A stretch of 64,000 bases of DNA from Desulfobacca_B sp046538075 (GTDB lineage: Bacteria; Desulfobacterota; Desulfobaccia; Desulfobaccales; Desulfobaccaceae), in assembly GCA_046538075.1 (NCBI GenBank), contig JBKHJN010000013.1, forward strand, positions 1-64,000. The letters run 5' to 3'. A program made the position numbers and the translations under genes. Below, piece after piece: positions 33,061 to 40,985 of this stretch. Position 1 is the stretch's first letter. Each line of letters begins with the position of its first letter. The notes beneath the pieces were generated by a model. It saw only the letters and a program-made list of their open reading frames with translations. It was not told the DNA's origin and made no database searches.

Positions 33061-33792
33061 TTAGGATGATTTCTCTAAATAAGTGCCATCGGGCAGCAGG
33101 GTATCGGGGTGATATTCCCCCCGCTCTTCCATCTGATAGCGGCGGCAATCCTCCCAGTCGCCCTGACAGTAATAGGCAATCCAATAGGGCTCGAGTTGCC
33201 CTTGCTCATAAAAGCGGCGCAGGGGACAGAGAGGATACCATTTACAGGGTTGGGATAAGACCCTGAGTTTTTTATACATCTCCATAATGGCAGGTTTAAA
33301 TGATCGATTGTAAAGCAGGGCGGAGGGATGAGGCAGGGGAAAAATTTTTTGATCCGAGGCCAGGATAAGCTGGCCATATAAATTTCTAAATTCGGCCCGG
33401 GCCGCAGGCCGGGGGGCATTATACTCTGCTAATATACACCGGGTGGCGAAAAACCCCAAGGGAACCAGCAGGGCGGGCCCGATGATGGCAATCTCCTGGG
33501 CCAGGTAGGGGCTGCAGGCGTCGATTTCATCCTGTTTGGGCCGCCGGTTCTGGGGCAGATGGCATTTCACCAGATTGGTCATATAGATCTCAGTTCTGCT
33601 GAGACCCGCAGCCTGAAGGAGCTCGTCTAATATAGGACCGGAAGGGCCGATAAACATCCGGCCCTCTTTGTCTTCCTTTTCACCCGGAGCCTGAGCGATG
33701 AGCAGCAGTCGGCTATCAACCTTCCCTTCCCCGGCCAATACGTTGATCCGGGTGGAAGCCAGCCGACACTTTTGGCAATTGCTCAATTCCAC
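33061..33792 (-). CDS. Family 4 iron-sulfur uracil-DNA glycosylase with extra C-terminal Cys module
   Basis: 243 residues from a GTG; an in-frame stop limits extension. The glycosylase part (1-180) has AQAPGEKEDKEG, MFIGPSGPILDELL and the HPSALLYN motif. Cys6, Cys9, Cys77 and Cys93 have the 4Fe-4S spacing of family 4 enzymes. It removes uracil from DNA. Residues about 183-240 are additional: Cys183, Cys189, Cys209 and Cys216 with QGDWEDCRRYQMEERGEYHPD and LLPDGT. I recall similar short segments as separate small proteins in Desulfobacterota. The module could bind a second metal or cluster. Confidence 0.88.
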   Translation of the reverse strand: MELSNCQKCRLASTRINVLAGEGKVDSRLLLIAQAPGEKEDKEGRMFIGPSGPILDELLQAAGLSRTEIYMTNLVKCHLPQNRRPKQDEIDACSPYLAQEIAIIGPALLVPLGFFATRCILAEYNAPRPAARAEFRNLYGQLILASDQKIFPLPHPSALLYNRSFKPAIMEMYKKLRVLSQPCKWYPLCPLRRFYEQGQLEPYWIAYYCQGDWEDCRRYQMEERGEYHPDTLLPDGTYLEKSS

Positions 33793-34067
33793 CTGTAATT
33801 CTGCCAGGGCTTGCAGTTTTTGTCTGGTATTTGAGGGCAGCTTCGGTTATCCTTCGTTAAGCAAGTGAACTTTTTCTGGGTTTAGAGTCTATGCAGATTA
33901 TCTCTGTAATGACTGCTACACACAACCTTTATCATCTAACGGCAGAGGGTTTAATGTCAATATAGAATTGTCAGGCTCTCAGCACAGACAGGTGAAGGCC
34001 GGCAAATAAAGTGGTGGTCAAGTTCGGCAGGCTCGGTAAGTTGAAAAGAAGCTAGAATTCATATCTG

Positions 34068-35126
34068 ATGGGCTTCAAACTGGTTATGACATTGTTTTTG
34101 CTTTTGGTTATGCTGTCTCTGGCCAACGCCGGGCGACCGGCGCCGCCTATCTCGCCTCAACCTTCGCACCACACCACTAAGGGGTTTCGCAATCTCCATA
34201 TCCAAACCGGCAAGCGGACCCTGGATTTCTTCCGATGGCAACTGGGGCTTGGTCCCAATGAGGAACCCGCCCTGCCGCCCGAAACAGTGCCGCCCTATAA
34301 TCCCAAAGTGGTTTCACCTGACCTGGATCGGATCAACAATCCCGAAGCCGGGAAAATTCAAGTCACCTGGATCGGACATGCCAGCTTTCTGGTGCAGGTT
34401 GACGGCGTAAATATCCTGACTGACCCGGTGTTCAGCGACCGGGTTTCACCATTAACCTTTGCCGGGCCCCGGCGGGTAGCGCCGCCGGGCCTGTCCCGGA
34501 CTCAACTCCCCCCGATCCAGGCCGTGGTGATCAGCCATAACCATTACGATCATCTCGATGTCCGTACGGTGGTCAGTTTGGGACAGCAGACCAGGTTTTT
34601 CGTCCCGCTGCGATTGGCCCCGTGGTTTAAAAAAAATGACTTGCACGAAGTGGTGGAGTTGGATTGGTGGCAATCAGCCAGTCTGGGGCCGATGCGCTTT
34701 CATTGTGTCCCGGCCCAGCATTTTTCCATGCGCACTCCGTTTGATGCCAATGAGACCCTGTGGTCGGGCTGGGTGCTGGAAACCACCTGCGGTAAGATCT
34801 TCTTTTCCTGCGACACTGGATACTCCCCGGATTTCCAAGAGATCGGCCGCCGGCTGGGGCCGATGCGGCTGTCGCTGATTCCCATCGGCGGCTATATGCC
34901 CCGCTGGTTTATGCGCCCGATGCACGTCAATCCGGAAGAGGCAGTGATGATTCACCAGGATGTAGGTTCGCAGCAGTCGATCGGCATGCATTGGGGTACC
35001 TTTAAACTGACCGATGAGCCCCTGGGGGAGCCGCCCTTGTTCTTACAGCAGGCCTTGCGCCAGGCCAAGATTGCCCTGGATAAGTTTATCGTCCTGCGCC
35101 TGGGGGAAACCAGGGCCTTTCCCTGA
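34068..35126 (+). CDS. Exported MBL-fold hydrolase of the NAPE-PLD-like group
   Basis: 352 residues with an N-terminal signal peptide (LVMTLFLLLVMLSLANAG). Family marks: VTWIGHASFLVQVDGVNILTDPVFSDR, the HxHxDH motif SHNHYDHLD, FVPLRLAPWFKK, PAQHFSMRTPFD, FFSCDTGYSPDF and IPIGGYMPRWFM, ending with GMHWGTFKLTDEPL. The order matches the N-acylphosphatidylethanolamine phospholipase D-like/UlaG-type hydrolases. A phospholipid or N-acyl lipid in the periplasm is a guess. The next gene starts 20 bases later. Confidence 0.88.
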   Translation: MGFKLVMTLFLLLVMLSLANAGRPAPPISPQPSHHTTKGFRNLHIQTGKRTLDFFRWQLGLGPNEEPALPPETVPPYNPKVVSPDLDRINNPEAGKIQVTWIGHASFLVQVDGVNILTDPVFSDRVSPLTFAGPRRVAPPGLSRTQLPPIQAVVISHNHYDHLDVRTVVSLGQQTRFFVPLRLAPWFKKNDLHEVVELDWWQSASLGPMRFHCVPAQHFSMRTPFDANETLWSGWVLETTCGKIFFSCDTGYSPDFQEIGRRLGPMRLSLIPIGGYMPRWFMRPMHVNPEEAVMIHQDVGSQQSIGMHWGTFKLTDEPLGEPPLFLQQALRQAKIALDKFIVLRLGETRAFP

Positions 35127-35146
35127 CCCGTTTCTAAGTACGGCTG

Positions 35147-35674
35147 ATGCTGAAAAAAGGCATCCGATCGGAAATCAGGCGGGCGAACCGGTTATACGAG
35201 CGCTTCGGGGAAGCTATTCGGAGAGACCGGCGGATCGGCCCTTGCCTGGACTGCTATGGCCAAGCCATCCGCCAAACCAGGGAGTTAAACCGCCGGCTTG
35301 GCATCACCGCCGCCTGTACCGTGTGTGCCCGGGAGGGGCCGGGCAGCTGCTGTTTTCCAGGAGTGGAAAATCAATACGATTGGGGGCTCTTGCTGGTGAA
35401 CCGACTGCTTGGAGTGAACCTTCCTGAATCGCAGGAGATTTCCGGGAAATGTTTCTTTCTCGGGCCCTGGGGTTGCAAATTGATGGCCCGCCACTATTAT
35501 TGCCAGCGGTTCCTCTGCCCGGAACTCCAGGAGCGTTTGGGACCGGCCCTTTGCCAGCAAATACGCCAGACCATCGAAGCCGAGCTAGCCGTTGGCTGGG
35601 AGCTAGAGCAATCAGTCAGTTTTTGGGTTAAGGGCAAAGAAGAAAAAAAGGGGGATTACTCAGGTCATAAATAA
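35147..35674 (+). CDS. Cysteine-rich protein of unknown function
   Basis: 175 residues with 11 cysteines: CLDC (33/36), CTVC (57/60), CC (68/69), then single Cys at 102, 110, 119, 124 and 136. The pattern suggests one or two metal clusters or zinc sites. A faint likeness to YkgJ-type cysteine-cluster proteins can be seen around CTVCAREGPGSCCF, but I do not assign it. No signal peptide. The final codons (DYSGHK) fall inside a dispersed repeat copy, so the C-terminus has been reset. Probably co-transcribed with the MBL gene. Confidence 0.7.
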   Translation: MLKKGIRSEIRRANRLYERFGEAIRRDRRIGPCLDCYGQAIRQTRELNRRLGITAACTVCAREGPGSCCFPGVENQYDWGLLLVNRLLGVNLPESQEISGKCFFLGPWGCKLMARHYYCQRFLCPELQERLGPALCQQIRQTIEAELAVGWELEQSVSFWVKGKEEKKGDYSGHK

Positions 35675-35708
35675 ATGAACTGGCGGCCGGGGGACCGCCG
35701 GCCTTCCT
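35655..35708 (+). repeat. Dispersed intergenic repeat, truncated copy E
   Basis: ATTACTCAGGTCAT..AAAT..GGCGGCCGGGGGACCGCCGGCC matches the left half of copies A-D (ATTACTCtGAGCAT, GGGCCGGGGGACC, CGGCC) and then ends. It covers the last six codons and stop of the Cys-rich gene. Confidence 0.6.
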
Positions 35709-35714
35709 GTCAAA

Positions 35715-36458
35715 TTAAGCTTCTAACAGCAGGGCCAGGGTCCGGGGCAGCACCTGGCTGGCTGAATCCTGAATAAAATAGTCAGTCAGATGCTCAGTCA
35801 AAGTGGTGGGCTCCAGGTTGATTTCCACCACCTGGGCGCCGTGGCGTTTGGCCACGTAAGGCAGCAGGCTGGCCGGGGCCACCGCCGCCGAAGTGCCGAT
35901 GACCAGAAACAGGTCGGTGCGTTCCGCCAGTTCCCAGGCCGCGGCATTGGCCCGCGGGGGGATATCTTCGCCAAAGAAGACCACATCCGGCTTGATCAAC
36001 CCCTGACATTGGCAGTAGAGCGGCAGATGGGAAAAATCCAATTCCTCCCGCCTAAAAGACCGGCCGCAGCTCAAACAAACGAACCGATGGGCATTGCCAT
36101 GATATTCTACGACCTGGCGGCTGCCAGCAGCCTGGTGCAGGTTGTCCACATTCTGAGTGATAATGCCCTTAAGCTTGCCCAACCGCTCCAGTTCAGCCAG
36201 GGCCTGATGCGCGGCATTGGGACGGGCCTGGCTGATGACTTCGTCCAGTTCCAGGAGCATCTCCCAGACCCGGGCCGGATCCCTGAGGAAAGCCCGGATA
36301 TGAGCATAATCCAAGGGGTCATAACGAGTCCACAACCCTTGAGCCCCGCGGAAACTGGGGATGCCGCTATCCACCGAAATGCCGGCTCCGGTTAAGGCCA
36401 CCACCGCCTGGGACTTTTTCAGGAGCTCGGCCAGTTCTTGGGTATTGCTCATTTTCAT
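35715..36458 (-). CDS. cobB: Sir2-family NAD-dependent protein deacylase
   Basis: About 248 residues from the ATG at 36456-36458 (the frame is open to 36578 but without family likeness). Motifs: ALTGAGISVDSGIPSFRGAQG, the catalytic ITQNVDNLHQAAG and EYHGNAHRFVCLSCG, the zinc knuckle CLSC...CQCQG, and FFGEDIPP, GTSAAVAPASLLP. It removes acyl groups from lysines using NAD+ in the cytoplasm. An acetoin-utilisation-type deacetylase is encoded 3 kb away, so this stretch holds two unrelated deacylase types. Confidence 0.95.
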   Translation of the reverse strand: MKMSNTQELAELLKKSQAVVALTGAGISVDSGIPSFRGAQGLWTRYDPLDYAHIRAFLRDPARVWEMLLELDEVISQARPNAAHQALAELERLGKLKGIITQNVDNLHQAAGSRQVVEYHGNAHRFVCLSCGRSFRREELDFSHLPLYCQCQGLIKPDVVFFGEDIPPRANAAAWELAERTDLFLVIGTSAAVAPASLLPYVAKRHGAQVVEINLEPTTLTEHLTDYFIQDSASQVLPRTLALLLEA

Positions 36459-36671
36459 CATTATAAAATTACCATAAATTTCTCCATCCCGAAACGCTAA
36501 ATCTAATGATTCCCATACCGGTATTGTGGCCCGGGTCCTTTGGTCATCCAAACATTTACAACTTGTAAAATTTGTCAAGTCCGTGATCAGGGCAAAAAAC
36601 CCAGTAATTCCCGGTCAATTAATTAATTTAAATAAAACAGCTAGTTATAACAAAAAAGGAAGTGCTTTGGG

Positions 36672-36688
36672 TTGGCATTACGATTGCA
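36672..36688 (+). promoter_or_regulatory. Sigma54-type (-24/-12) promoter
   Basis: TTGGCATTACGATTGCA: the GG and GC dinucleotides are 10 bases apart as required, and 13 of the conserved positions I check by eye fit TTGGCAC-N5-TTGCA. Predicted start near 36699. The first gene downstream is the small reading frame at 36852. Confidence 0.6.
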
Positions 36689-36851
36689 ATCGCTTCGGCT
36701 GAAAGGTTGAGTAGGATAAAAAAGCGGGAGCCGCCTCTGGGTAACTGCCAGAAATCAACCAGCACCAAGATTTCGGCAAGATGAACTGACCGCAGTCATA
36801 ATCAACGGGCAAGTAATTCTGCCGGCAAGCAAAAGTCCTGGGGAGAATATT

Positions 36852-37076
36852 ATGGTTAACCTCAAAAACAAGACAGGGACGGCAACCTGGTTTAAATATA
36901 AATTGGCCCTTATCCGGGTGCAGAAAGGGGAAACCCGGGAAGAGGCCTGGGCCCGGCATCTTAGGGAACGCCCCCAAGATTTCCGGGCGAAGATAAGAAT
37001 TTTTAATTTAGCCGGGGGCGGCGATCGGAAACCCCAATCCCCCTGCGGTGGTTTTTTAAACAATGAAGAAGCTTGA
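36852..37076 (+). CDS. Small protein of unknown function behind a sigma54 promoter
   Basis: 74 residues: MVNLKNKTGTATWFKYKL, then a helical RVQKGETREEAWARHLRERPQD and RAKIRIFNLA, ending with a Gly/Pro-rich tail. GGGGAGAA lies just before the ATG. The helix-plus-IRIFN shape reminds me of short unannotated proteins in Desulfobacterota, but I know no function. About 150 bases of leader separate it from the promoter. Possibly a stress or nitrogen-related regulator; this is inference only. Confidence 0.55.
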   Translation: MVNLKNKTGTATWFKYKLALIRVQKGETREEAWARHLRERPQDFRAKIRIFNLAGGGDRKPQSPCGGFLNNEEA

Positions 37077-37133
37077 GTTGACTAGCCTGGCAATCCCCCA
37101 CATCCAGCCAAATTCCTCCGATATCCAACCTCT

Positions 37134-37214
37134 GCGAAGGGGGAGTAAGGGGCGGAAGTTCTATATGGTAATCTAATCCTCCGGGTTCTTCCCTGCCCTA
37201 TTCTCCCCCCTTCC
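37134..37214. repeat. Long imperfect inverted repeat (arms about 25 bp)
   Basis: Left arm 37134-37158 (GCGAAGGGGGAGTAAGG then GGCGGAAG) pairs with right arm 37188-37214 with only a few bulges, around a 29-base loop. It looks like a degenerate intergenic hairpin repeat rather than a terminator, since no T tract follows. The rest of 37077-37478 shows no gene; TTGACC (37427) and TATAAA (37453) may belong to a weak promoter for the next gene. Confidence 0.55.
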
Positions 37215-37478
37215 CGCCCTGTTGGGCATTTACCCAAAGTTTAACCTCAGGCACCGGCGCTAGGCCGAGATTTAACCGAGGGTCCAATGCTCGACACGGA
37301 TTTAGTTTTACAACCCCAGCAGTACTATGGTAAAATTTTGCAGCATCACCAAATATGGGTCAAGCTGATTGTCCCACTTAGTAATCTTGGCAAGCAAGAG
37401 AAAATTTATCCTGTTTTTATAAAGAGTTGACCTGGCGTGAATAAGGCGATCTTATAAATTGATGGGGAGGCGGATAAT

Positions 37479-37667
37479 ATGGCAGCAACCGAAGAATATC
37501 GGAAAAAGCAGGCGGTCCTATGTGTGGCAGTCTTTCTGCTGTTTGGATTAGCCATTCTCAATTTCAGCTGGATCATCAGTGTGTTGGCGGTGTTAGCCGC
37601 TTCTGGCGTGGCTATTTATGCTTCTCTGCTGGAGCCGGAACGGCCTCCGGAGGAACATCATCATTAA
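37479..37667 (+). CDS. Small two-helix membrane protein
   Basis: 62 residues: a charged start (MAATEEYRKKQ), two hydrophobic helices (VLCVAVFLLFGLAILNFS and IISVLAVLAASGVAIYASLL, separated by a short turn) and a tail EPERPPEEHHH ending in three His. GGGGAGGCGG precedes the ATG. It ends 54 bases before the formyl-hydrolase gene on the same strand. Function unknown; the His tail could bind metal. Confidence 0.65.
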   Translation: MAATEEYRKKQAVLCVAVFLLFGLAILNFSWIISVLAVLAASGVAIYASLLEPERPPEEHHH

Positions 37668-37721
37668 CTTCGTTTAATGCCCAGCCAGGCAGACGGCCCG
37701 GAAGTAAAACAGGAGGGTATC

Positions 37722-38642
37722 ATGCGTATTGTCCTGATTGGCCAGGCGGCGTTTGGCGCCGATGTGTTCAACAAACTGAAAGAGCGGGGACACGATATTG
37801 TCGGGGTTTTCTGTCCGCCAGATCCTCCCAAGGGCAAGTTGGATCCTCTTAAGGAGGCGGCCCAGACGGCCGGGGTGCCGGTTTTTCAACCCCGGCGGAT
37901 GAAGGACCCGGAGACCGCCAAGCAGATGCAGACCTTGAACGCCGACCTGGGGGTCCTGGCCTTTGTCACCGATATTGTCCCGCCCCAGGTCTTCAATCAA
38001 CCCCGTTTGGGGAGCATTTGCTATCACCCCTCGATATTGCCCAAACACCGGGGGGCTTCGGCCATCAACTGGGCGGTGATCTATGGCGATACCAAAACCG
38101 GCCTGACGATCTTCTGGGTTGACGAGGGCATTGATACCGGAGACATCCTGCTCCAGAAAGAGGTGGAGATCGGCCCGGATGAGACCACCGGGGCGGTTTA
38201 TTTTAATAAACTCTACCACATGGGGGTGGACGCCGTAGTTGAGGCAGTGGAGATGGTTCAGGCCGGCACTGCTCCCCGGATCCCCCAGGATCATTCCGCC
38301 GCCACCTATGAACCCCCCTGTGATGAAAAGGTCAGCGGCCTAGATTGGAATATTCCGGGCCGAGCCTTATATGACTTTATCCGCGGCTGTGACCCCCAAC
38401 CGGGCGCTACCACCACCTGGCGGGGGGAAAAGGTGAAGTTTTACAATGCCTCGTACAGTGCCGCCTGCCACAGCCATACCCCGGGGGAAATTTTGGAAGT
38501 CAACCCTACCGGCCTCACCGTGGCGGCCCGGGGAGGCACCCTGCAGATTCAGCGCTTCCGCACCAAAGACTTAGGGAAGGTTAAGGCGGAAGAATTCATC
38601 AAGGCCCAACAACCCCAGGTAGGAGAGCGCTTCGGCGTCTAA
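37722..38642 (+). CDS. Formyltransferase-fold protein like the 10-formyl-THF hydrolase domain
   Basis: 306 residues from the ATG that follows AGGAGGG. The N-terminal Rossmann-like formyltransferase domain has MRIVLIGQAAFG, VLAFVTDIVPP, YHPSILPKHRGASAINW and IFWVDEGIDTGDILL. The wording is closer to the hydrolase domain of 10-formyltetrahydrofolate dehydrogenase (ALDH1L) than to Met-tRNA formyltransferase. A C-terminal Fmt-like barrel (LYDFIRGCDPQPGA, GEILEV, GGTLQIQRFR) follows. The aldehyde dehydrogenase partner domain is absent. It may release formate from formyl-THF or transfer formyl to another acceptor. Confidence 0.85.
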   Translation: MRIVLIGQAAFGADVFNKLKERGHDIVGVFCPPDPPKGKLDPLKEAAQTAGVPVFQPRRMKDPETAKQMQTLNADLGVLAFVTDIVPPQVFNQPRLGSICYHPSILPKHRGASAINWAVIYGDTKTGLTIFWVDEGIDTGDILLQKEVEIGPDETTGAVYFNKLYHMGVDAVVEAVEMVQAGTAPRIPQDHSAATYEPPCDEKVSGLDWNIPGRALYDFIRGCDPQPGATTTWRGEKVKFYNASYSAACHSHTPGEILEVNPTGLTVAARGGTLQIQRFRTKDLGKVKAEEFIKAQQPQVGERFGV

Positions 38643-38806
38643 GCCGATTCCCGGGTGGAAGCCACAGGGGCGGCCGGCCGGGTCGCCCTTGCCATTATAG
38701 GGAAAGGGGCATAAAACAGAAAATCAGCCCGCCATCGGTGATGCCCCCGGCAAAAACAGGTGGAAATTTACGTCTGCTCACCGTCCCACTGCAAATGGAA
38801 AACGCA

Positions 38807-39655
38807 ATGAAAAAGCTTGGCATCTATTATCATCCTTCCTTCAGTCGCAAGAGTTATATGACTATCGGCACCCGCCTGCGGGATTTTCCGGAAGCCCTGG
38901 ATGATTTGCTCAAAAAGCCTAATGTCCAAATGTTTGAATCCCCCCGGGTGTCCGAAGAACTGATTCTCAAGGTACATGATGCGGCAATAATCCCGGCCGT
39001 GGCCCGGGACCCGTTTTGCAGTACCGCCTATGAGTCGGCGGGCGGGGTAGTAGCGGCCATGGAGGCCCTGGCCCGGGGCGAGCTGGACCGGAGTTTTTGT
39101 TTTATCGGCGCTGGCGGCCATCATGCCGGCCGGCGCCAGTTCTGGGGGGCCTGCTGTTTTAATGATGTGGTCTTGGCTATTACCCAGGTACGGGAAATCA
39201 GCCCCTGGCGGCGGTTCGCCATTGTCGATACCGATGCCCACCACGGTGACGGCACCCGGCAGCTGGTCAAGGACGACCCCGAGGTTCTGCATATCTGTTT
39301 CTGCGGCAGCAATTACCAGTCTCCGGATGGCACCAAAATTGACGTTGACGTATATAGCTTGGGCTGGCAGCCTCAGGTAAACTCTCTCTATGTCGAGGCC
39401 GTGCGCCGCCAACTCCCCCTTATTCCCGCCTTCCACCCCGATCTCTTGATCTGGTATTTTGGCTTTGATACCCATAGCGACGATTACGGCTCCCTGGGCC
39501 TGACCGAGCCGGCCTTCTTTGAGATCTGCGACCTGATGCTGTTTGTCTCCACAGAGTGCGGCATACCTTTACAGGTAGTCCTGGGCGGTGGTTCGCTGCC
39601 CCAACTGGCCACTGCCCTGATCCCGGAAATTATTGAGCGCCTGGCGGAGTATTGA
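38807..39655 (+). CDS. Histone-deacetylase-family amidohydrolase lacking the usual catalytic Tyr
   Basis: About 282 residues from the ATG at 38807 (ATG at 38795 possible). The zinc-site motifs are present: GAGGHHAGRRQFWG (His105/His106), VDTDAHHGDGT (Asp153, His155) and GFDTHSDDYGSLGLTE. The place where family members show GGGY/GGY reads LGGGSLPQLA, so the transition-state Tyr appears to be missing. Such proteins split acetylated amines or lysines. It follows the formyl-hydrolase gene by 165 bases on the same strand and may form a unit with it. Confidence 0.85.
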   Translation: MKKLGIYYHPSFSRKSYMTIGTRLRDFPEALDDLLKKPNVQMFESPRVSEELILKVHDAAIIPAVARDPFCSTAYESAGGVVAAMEALARGELDRSFCFIGAGGHHAGRRQFWGACCFNDVVLAITQVREISPWRRFAIVDTDAHHGDGTRQLVKDDPEVLHICFCGSNYQSPDGTKIDVDVYSLGWQPQVNSLYVEAVRRQLPLIPAFHPDLLIWYFGFDTHSDDYGSLGLTEPAFFEICDLMLFVSTECGIPLQVVLGGGSLPQLATALIPEIIERLAEY

Positions 39656-39712
39656 GTTTTGGCCCAGGCAATTTATCAGAGTTATTGCTCAGATCAGAAA
39701 AAAACAGCTTTC

Positions 39713-39819
39713 CCCAACCCACTTCCCCAACCCCTTAAGGGGGATGGAGAGGGGAGCTTGAGGGAGGTCCCCCGGCCCTCCCCTCAAATTAAATTTTTAA
39801 ATAACCAGAGTAATAATCA
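39713..39819 (-). repeat. Dispersed intergenic repeat, copy B (inverted)
   Basis: On the minus strand it reads GATTATTACTC..TTAAAAATTTAATTTG, AGGGGAGGGCCGGGGGACC, CTCAAGCTCCCCTC, CCCCCTTAAGGGGTTGGGG, AAGTGGGTTGG. It fills most of the gap between the deacetylase-like gene and the GNAT gene. The reading frame seen through it (39659-39901) is not a gene. Confidence 0.75.
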
Positions 39820-39914
39820 GGAATTGACCGTGGCCGGACCAAGCACCACAGGCCCTGAAAGATTGACTTACTCCCTGCCTAAGTTTAACCTTAAACTTTA
39901 GGAGCTGCCACTTA

Positions 39915-40442
39915 TTGGTGATGAAAACCATGATTCGGCGCTGCGACCATCATGATTTTGAGATGATCTACGCCATTATCAACGAGGCGGCCACAGTCTA
40001 TCAGGGCGTTATCCCCGAGGATTGCTGGAAAATACCCTATATGCCCAGGGATGAACTAAAGCACGAAATCGAGTCCGGGGTAGTTTTCTGGGGCTATGCC
40101 GAGGAAGGCCAATTACTCGGGGTGATGGGTCTGCAACCGGTTCAGGACGTGACTCTCATCCGGCATGCCTATGTTCGCCCTGCCCGGCAAAACCAAGGCA
40201 TTGGGTCAAAGTTACTGGCGTTTCTGCAGCAACAGACCGAGCCTCCCATCCTGATCGGTACCTGGGCTGCGGCCACCTGGGCCATCCGCTTCTATGAAAA
40301 ACATGGCTTCCGACTGGTCTCCCCGCAGGAAAAAGACCGGTTATTAAAGCAATACTGGTCAATCCCGCCGCGGCAGATCGACACTTCCGTGGTTTTAGGC
40401 GACCCCAAGTGGTTCAAATTGTCCCGGACCAGCAGTTGGTGA
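39915..40442 (+). CDS. GNAT-family N-acetyltransferase
   Basis: About 175 residues. The acetyl-CoA site is in HAYVRPARQNQGIGSKLLAFLQQ (V-x-P-x-x-Q-x-x-G-I-G), preceded by LGVMGLQPVQDVTLIR and followed by GTWAAATWAIRFYEKHGFRLVS. Start is uncertain: TTG 39915 fits the GGAG at 39901, while ATG 39921 is the first ATG. The substrate cannot be told. Confidence 0.88.
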   Translation: MVMKTMIRRCDHHDFEMIYAIINEAATVYQGVIPEDCWKIPYMPRDELKHEIESGVVFWGYAEEGQLLGVMGLQPVQDVTLIRHAYVRPARQNQGIGSKLLAFLQQQTEPPILIGTWAAATWAIRFYEKHGFRLVSPQEKDRLLKQYWSIPPRQIDTSVVLGDPKWFKLSRTSSW

Positions 40443-40535
40443 CCAGGTTTTAGGAAGCCAGCCGTTCCAGAAGCCAGAAGATTTTAGGATAGCAGGCTTC
40501 TTTCCTTCCACTCATACCCTCAAGTCGGCAGATCT

Positions 40536-40563
40536 TTGACATCCTCCCCAGGCTGATTAGACT
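40536..40563 (+). promoter_or_regulatory. Candidate promoter for the structured leader and lipoprotein gene
   Basis: TTGACA (40536-40541), 16 bp, TAGACT (40558-40563). The start would be near 40570, about 35 bases before the structured element. Confidence 0.5.
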
Positions 40564-40606
40564 TCTGCCCAATAAAAATATAAGGATTGACCAAGATAAA
40601 AAAATG

Positions 40607-40718
40607 CTGTCCATCGAGGGGGGATCGGGAAATAGTCCCGGTGCTTCCCCCTGGTGACGGACCAGATTTGATTGTCATTTGTCCTGTCCCTCTGTCGGAT
40701 AGGGGCAGCGATGGACAG
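40607..40718 (+). ncRNA. Structured 112-nt RNA element (three-way junction), leader of the lipoprotein gene
   Basis: The outer helix is a perfect 10 bp: CTGTCCATCG (40607-40616) with CGATGGACAG (40709-40718). Inside it, hairpin one is GGGGG (about 40618-40623)/CCCCC (40647-40651) continuing as CGGGA/TCCCG (40626-40630/40636-40640). Hairpin two is CTGTCCCT (40684-40691)/AGGGGCAG (40701-40708), eight pairs directly against the outer helix. A linker of about 20 bases between them may be the binding core. The element ends 22 bases before the ribosome site of the lipoprotein gene, and no U-tract follows. I recognise no Rfam class. Confidence 0.6.
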
Positions 40719-40756
40719 ATGAGTCAAAAAATAAAATAGCAGGAGGTAAGAAAAAA

Positions 40757-40984
40757 ATGAAAAAATGCCTGGTAATCCTGTCTCTGTGGGGATTGGTCTT
40801 CCTGGGTGGTTGCAGCGTCAATCAGGACTTTGTCAGGGCAGTGGATGGCTATACCAATGTCATTCTTCCGGAATATCAACACTACATTGCCAAAGACCCG
40901 CAGCTGAGCCCGGATACCAAACGGATCCGCATCCAGGCGGCCAATAAGTTTCAGCAACTGGTAGATGATGCCAAGGAGGAATAA
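40757..40984 (+). CDS. Small lipoprotein
   Basis: 75 residues: signal peptide MKKCLVILSLWGLVF, lipobox LGGC, then a short helical body (NQDFVRAVDGYTNVILPEY, KFQQLVDDAKEE). AGGAGG precedes the ATG by ten bases. The following gene starts one base after its stop. Size and order (small lipoprotein, small helical protein, lysozyme-like protein) resemble a phage lysis cassette, but the gene could also be an ordinary envelope lipoprotein. Function unknown. Confidence 0.8.
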   Translation: MKKCLVILSLWGLVFLGGCSVNQDFVRAVDGYTNVILPEYQHYIAKDPQLSPDTKRIRIQAANKFQQLVDDAKEE

Positions 40985-40985
40985 G

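Noticed and set aside
39659..39901. 80-codon frame after the deacetylase-like gene
   Set aside because: Most of it is read through dispersed repeat copy B; no ribosome site and Pro-rich nonsense composition.
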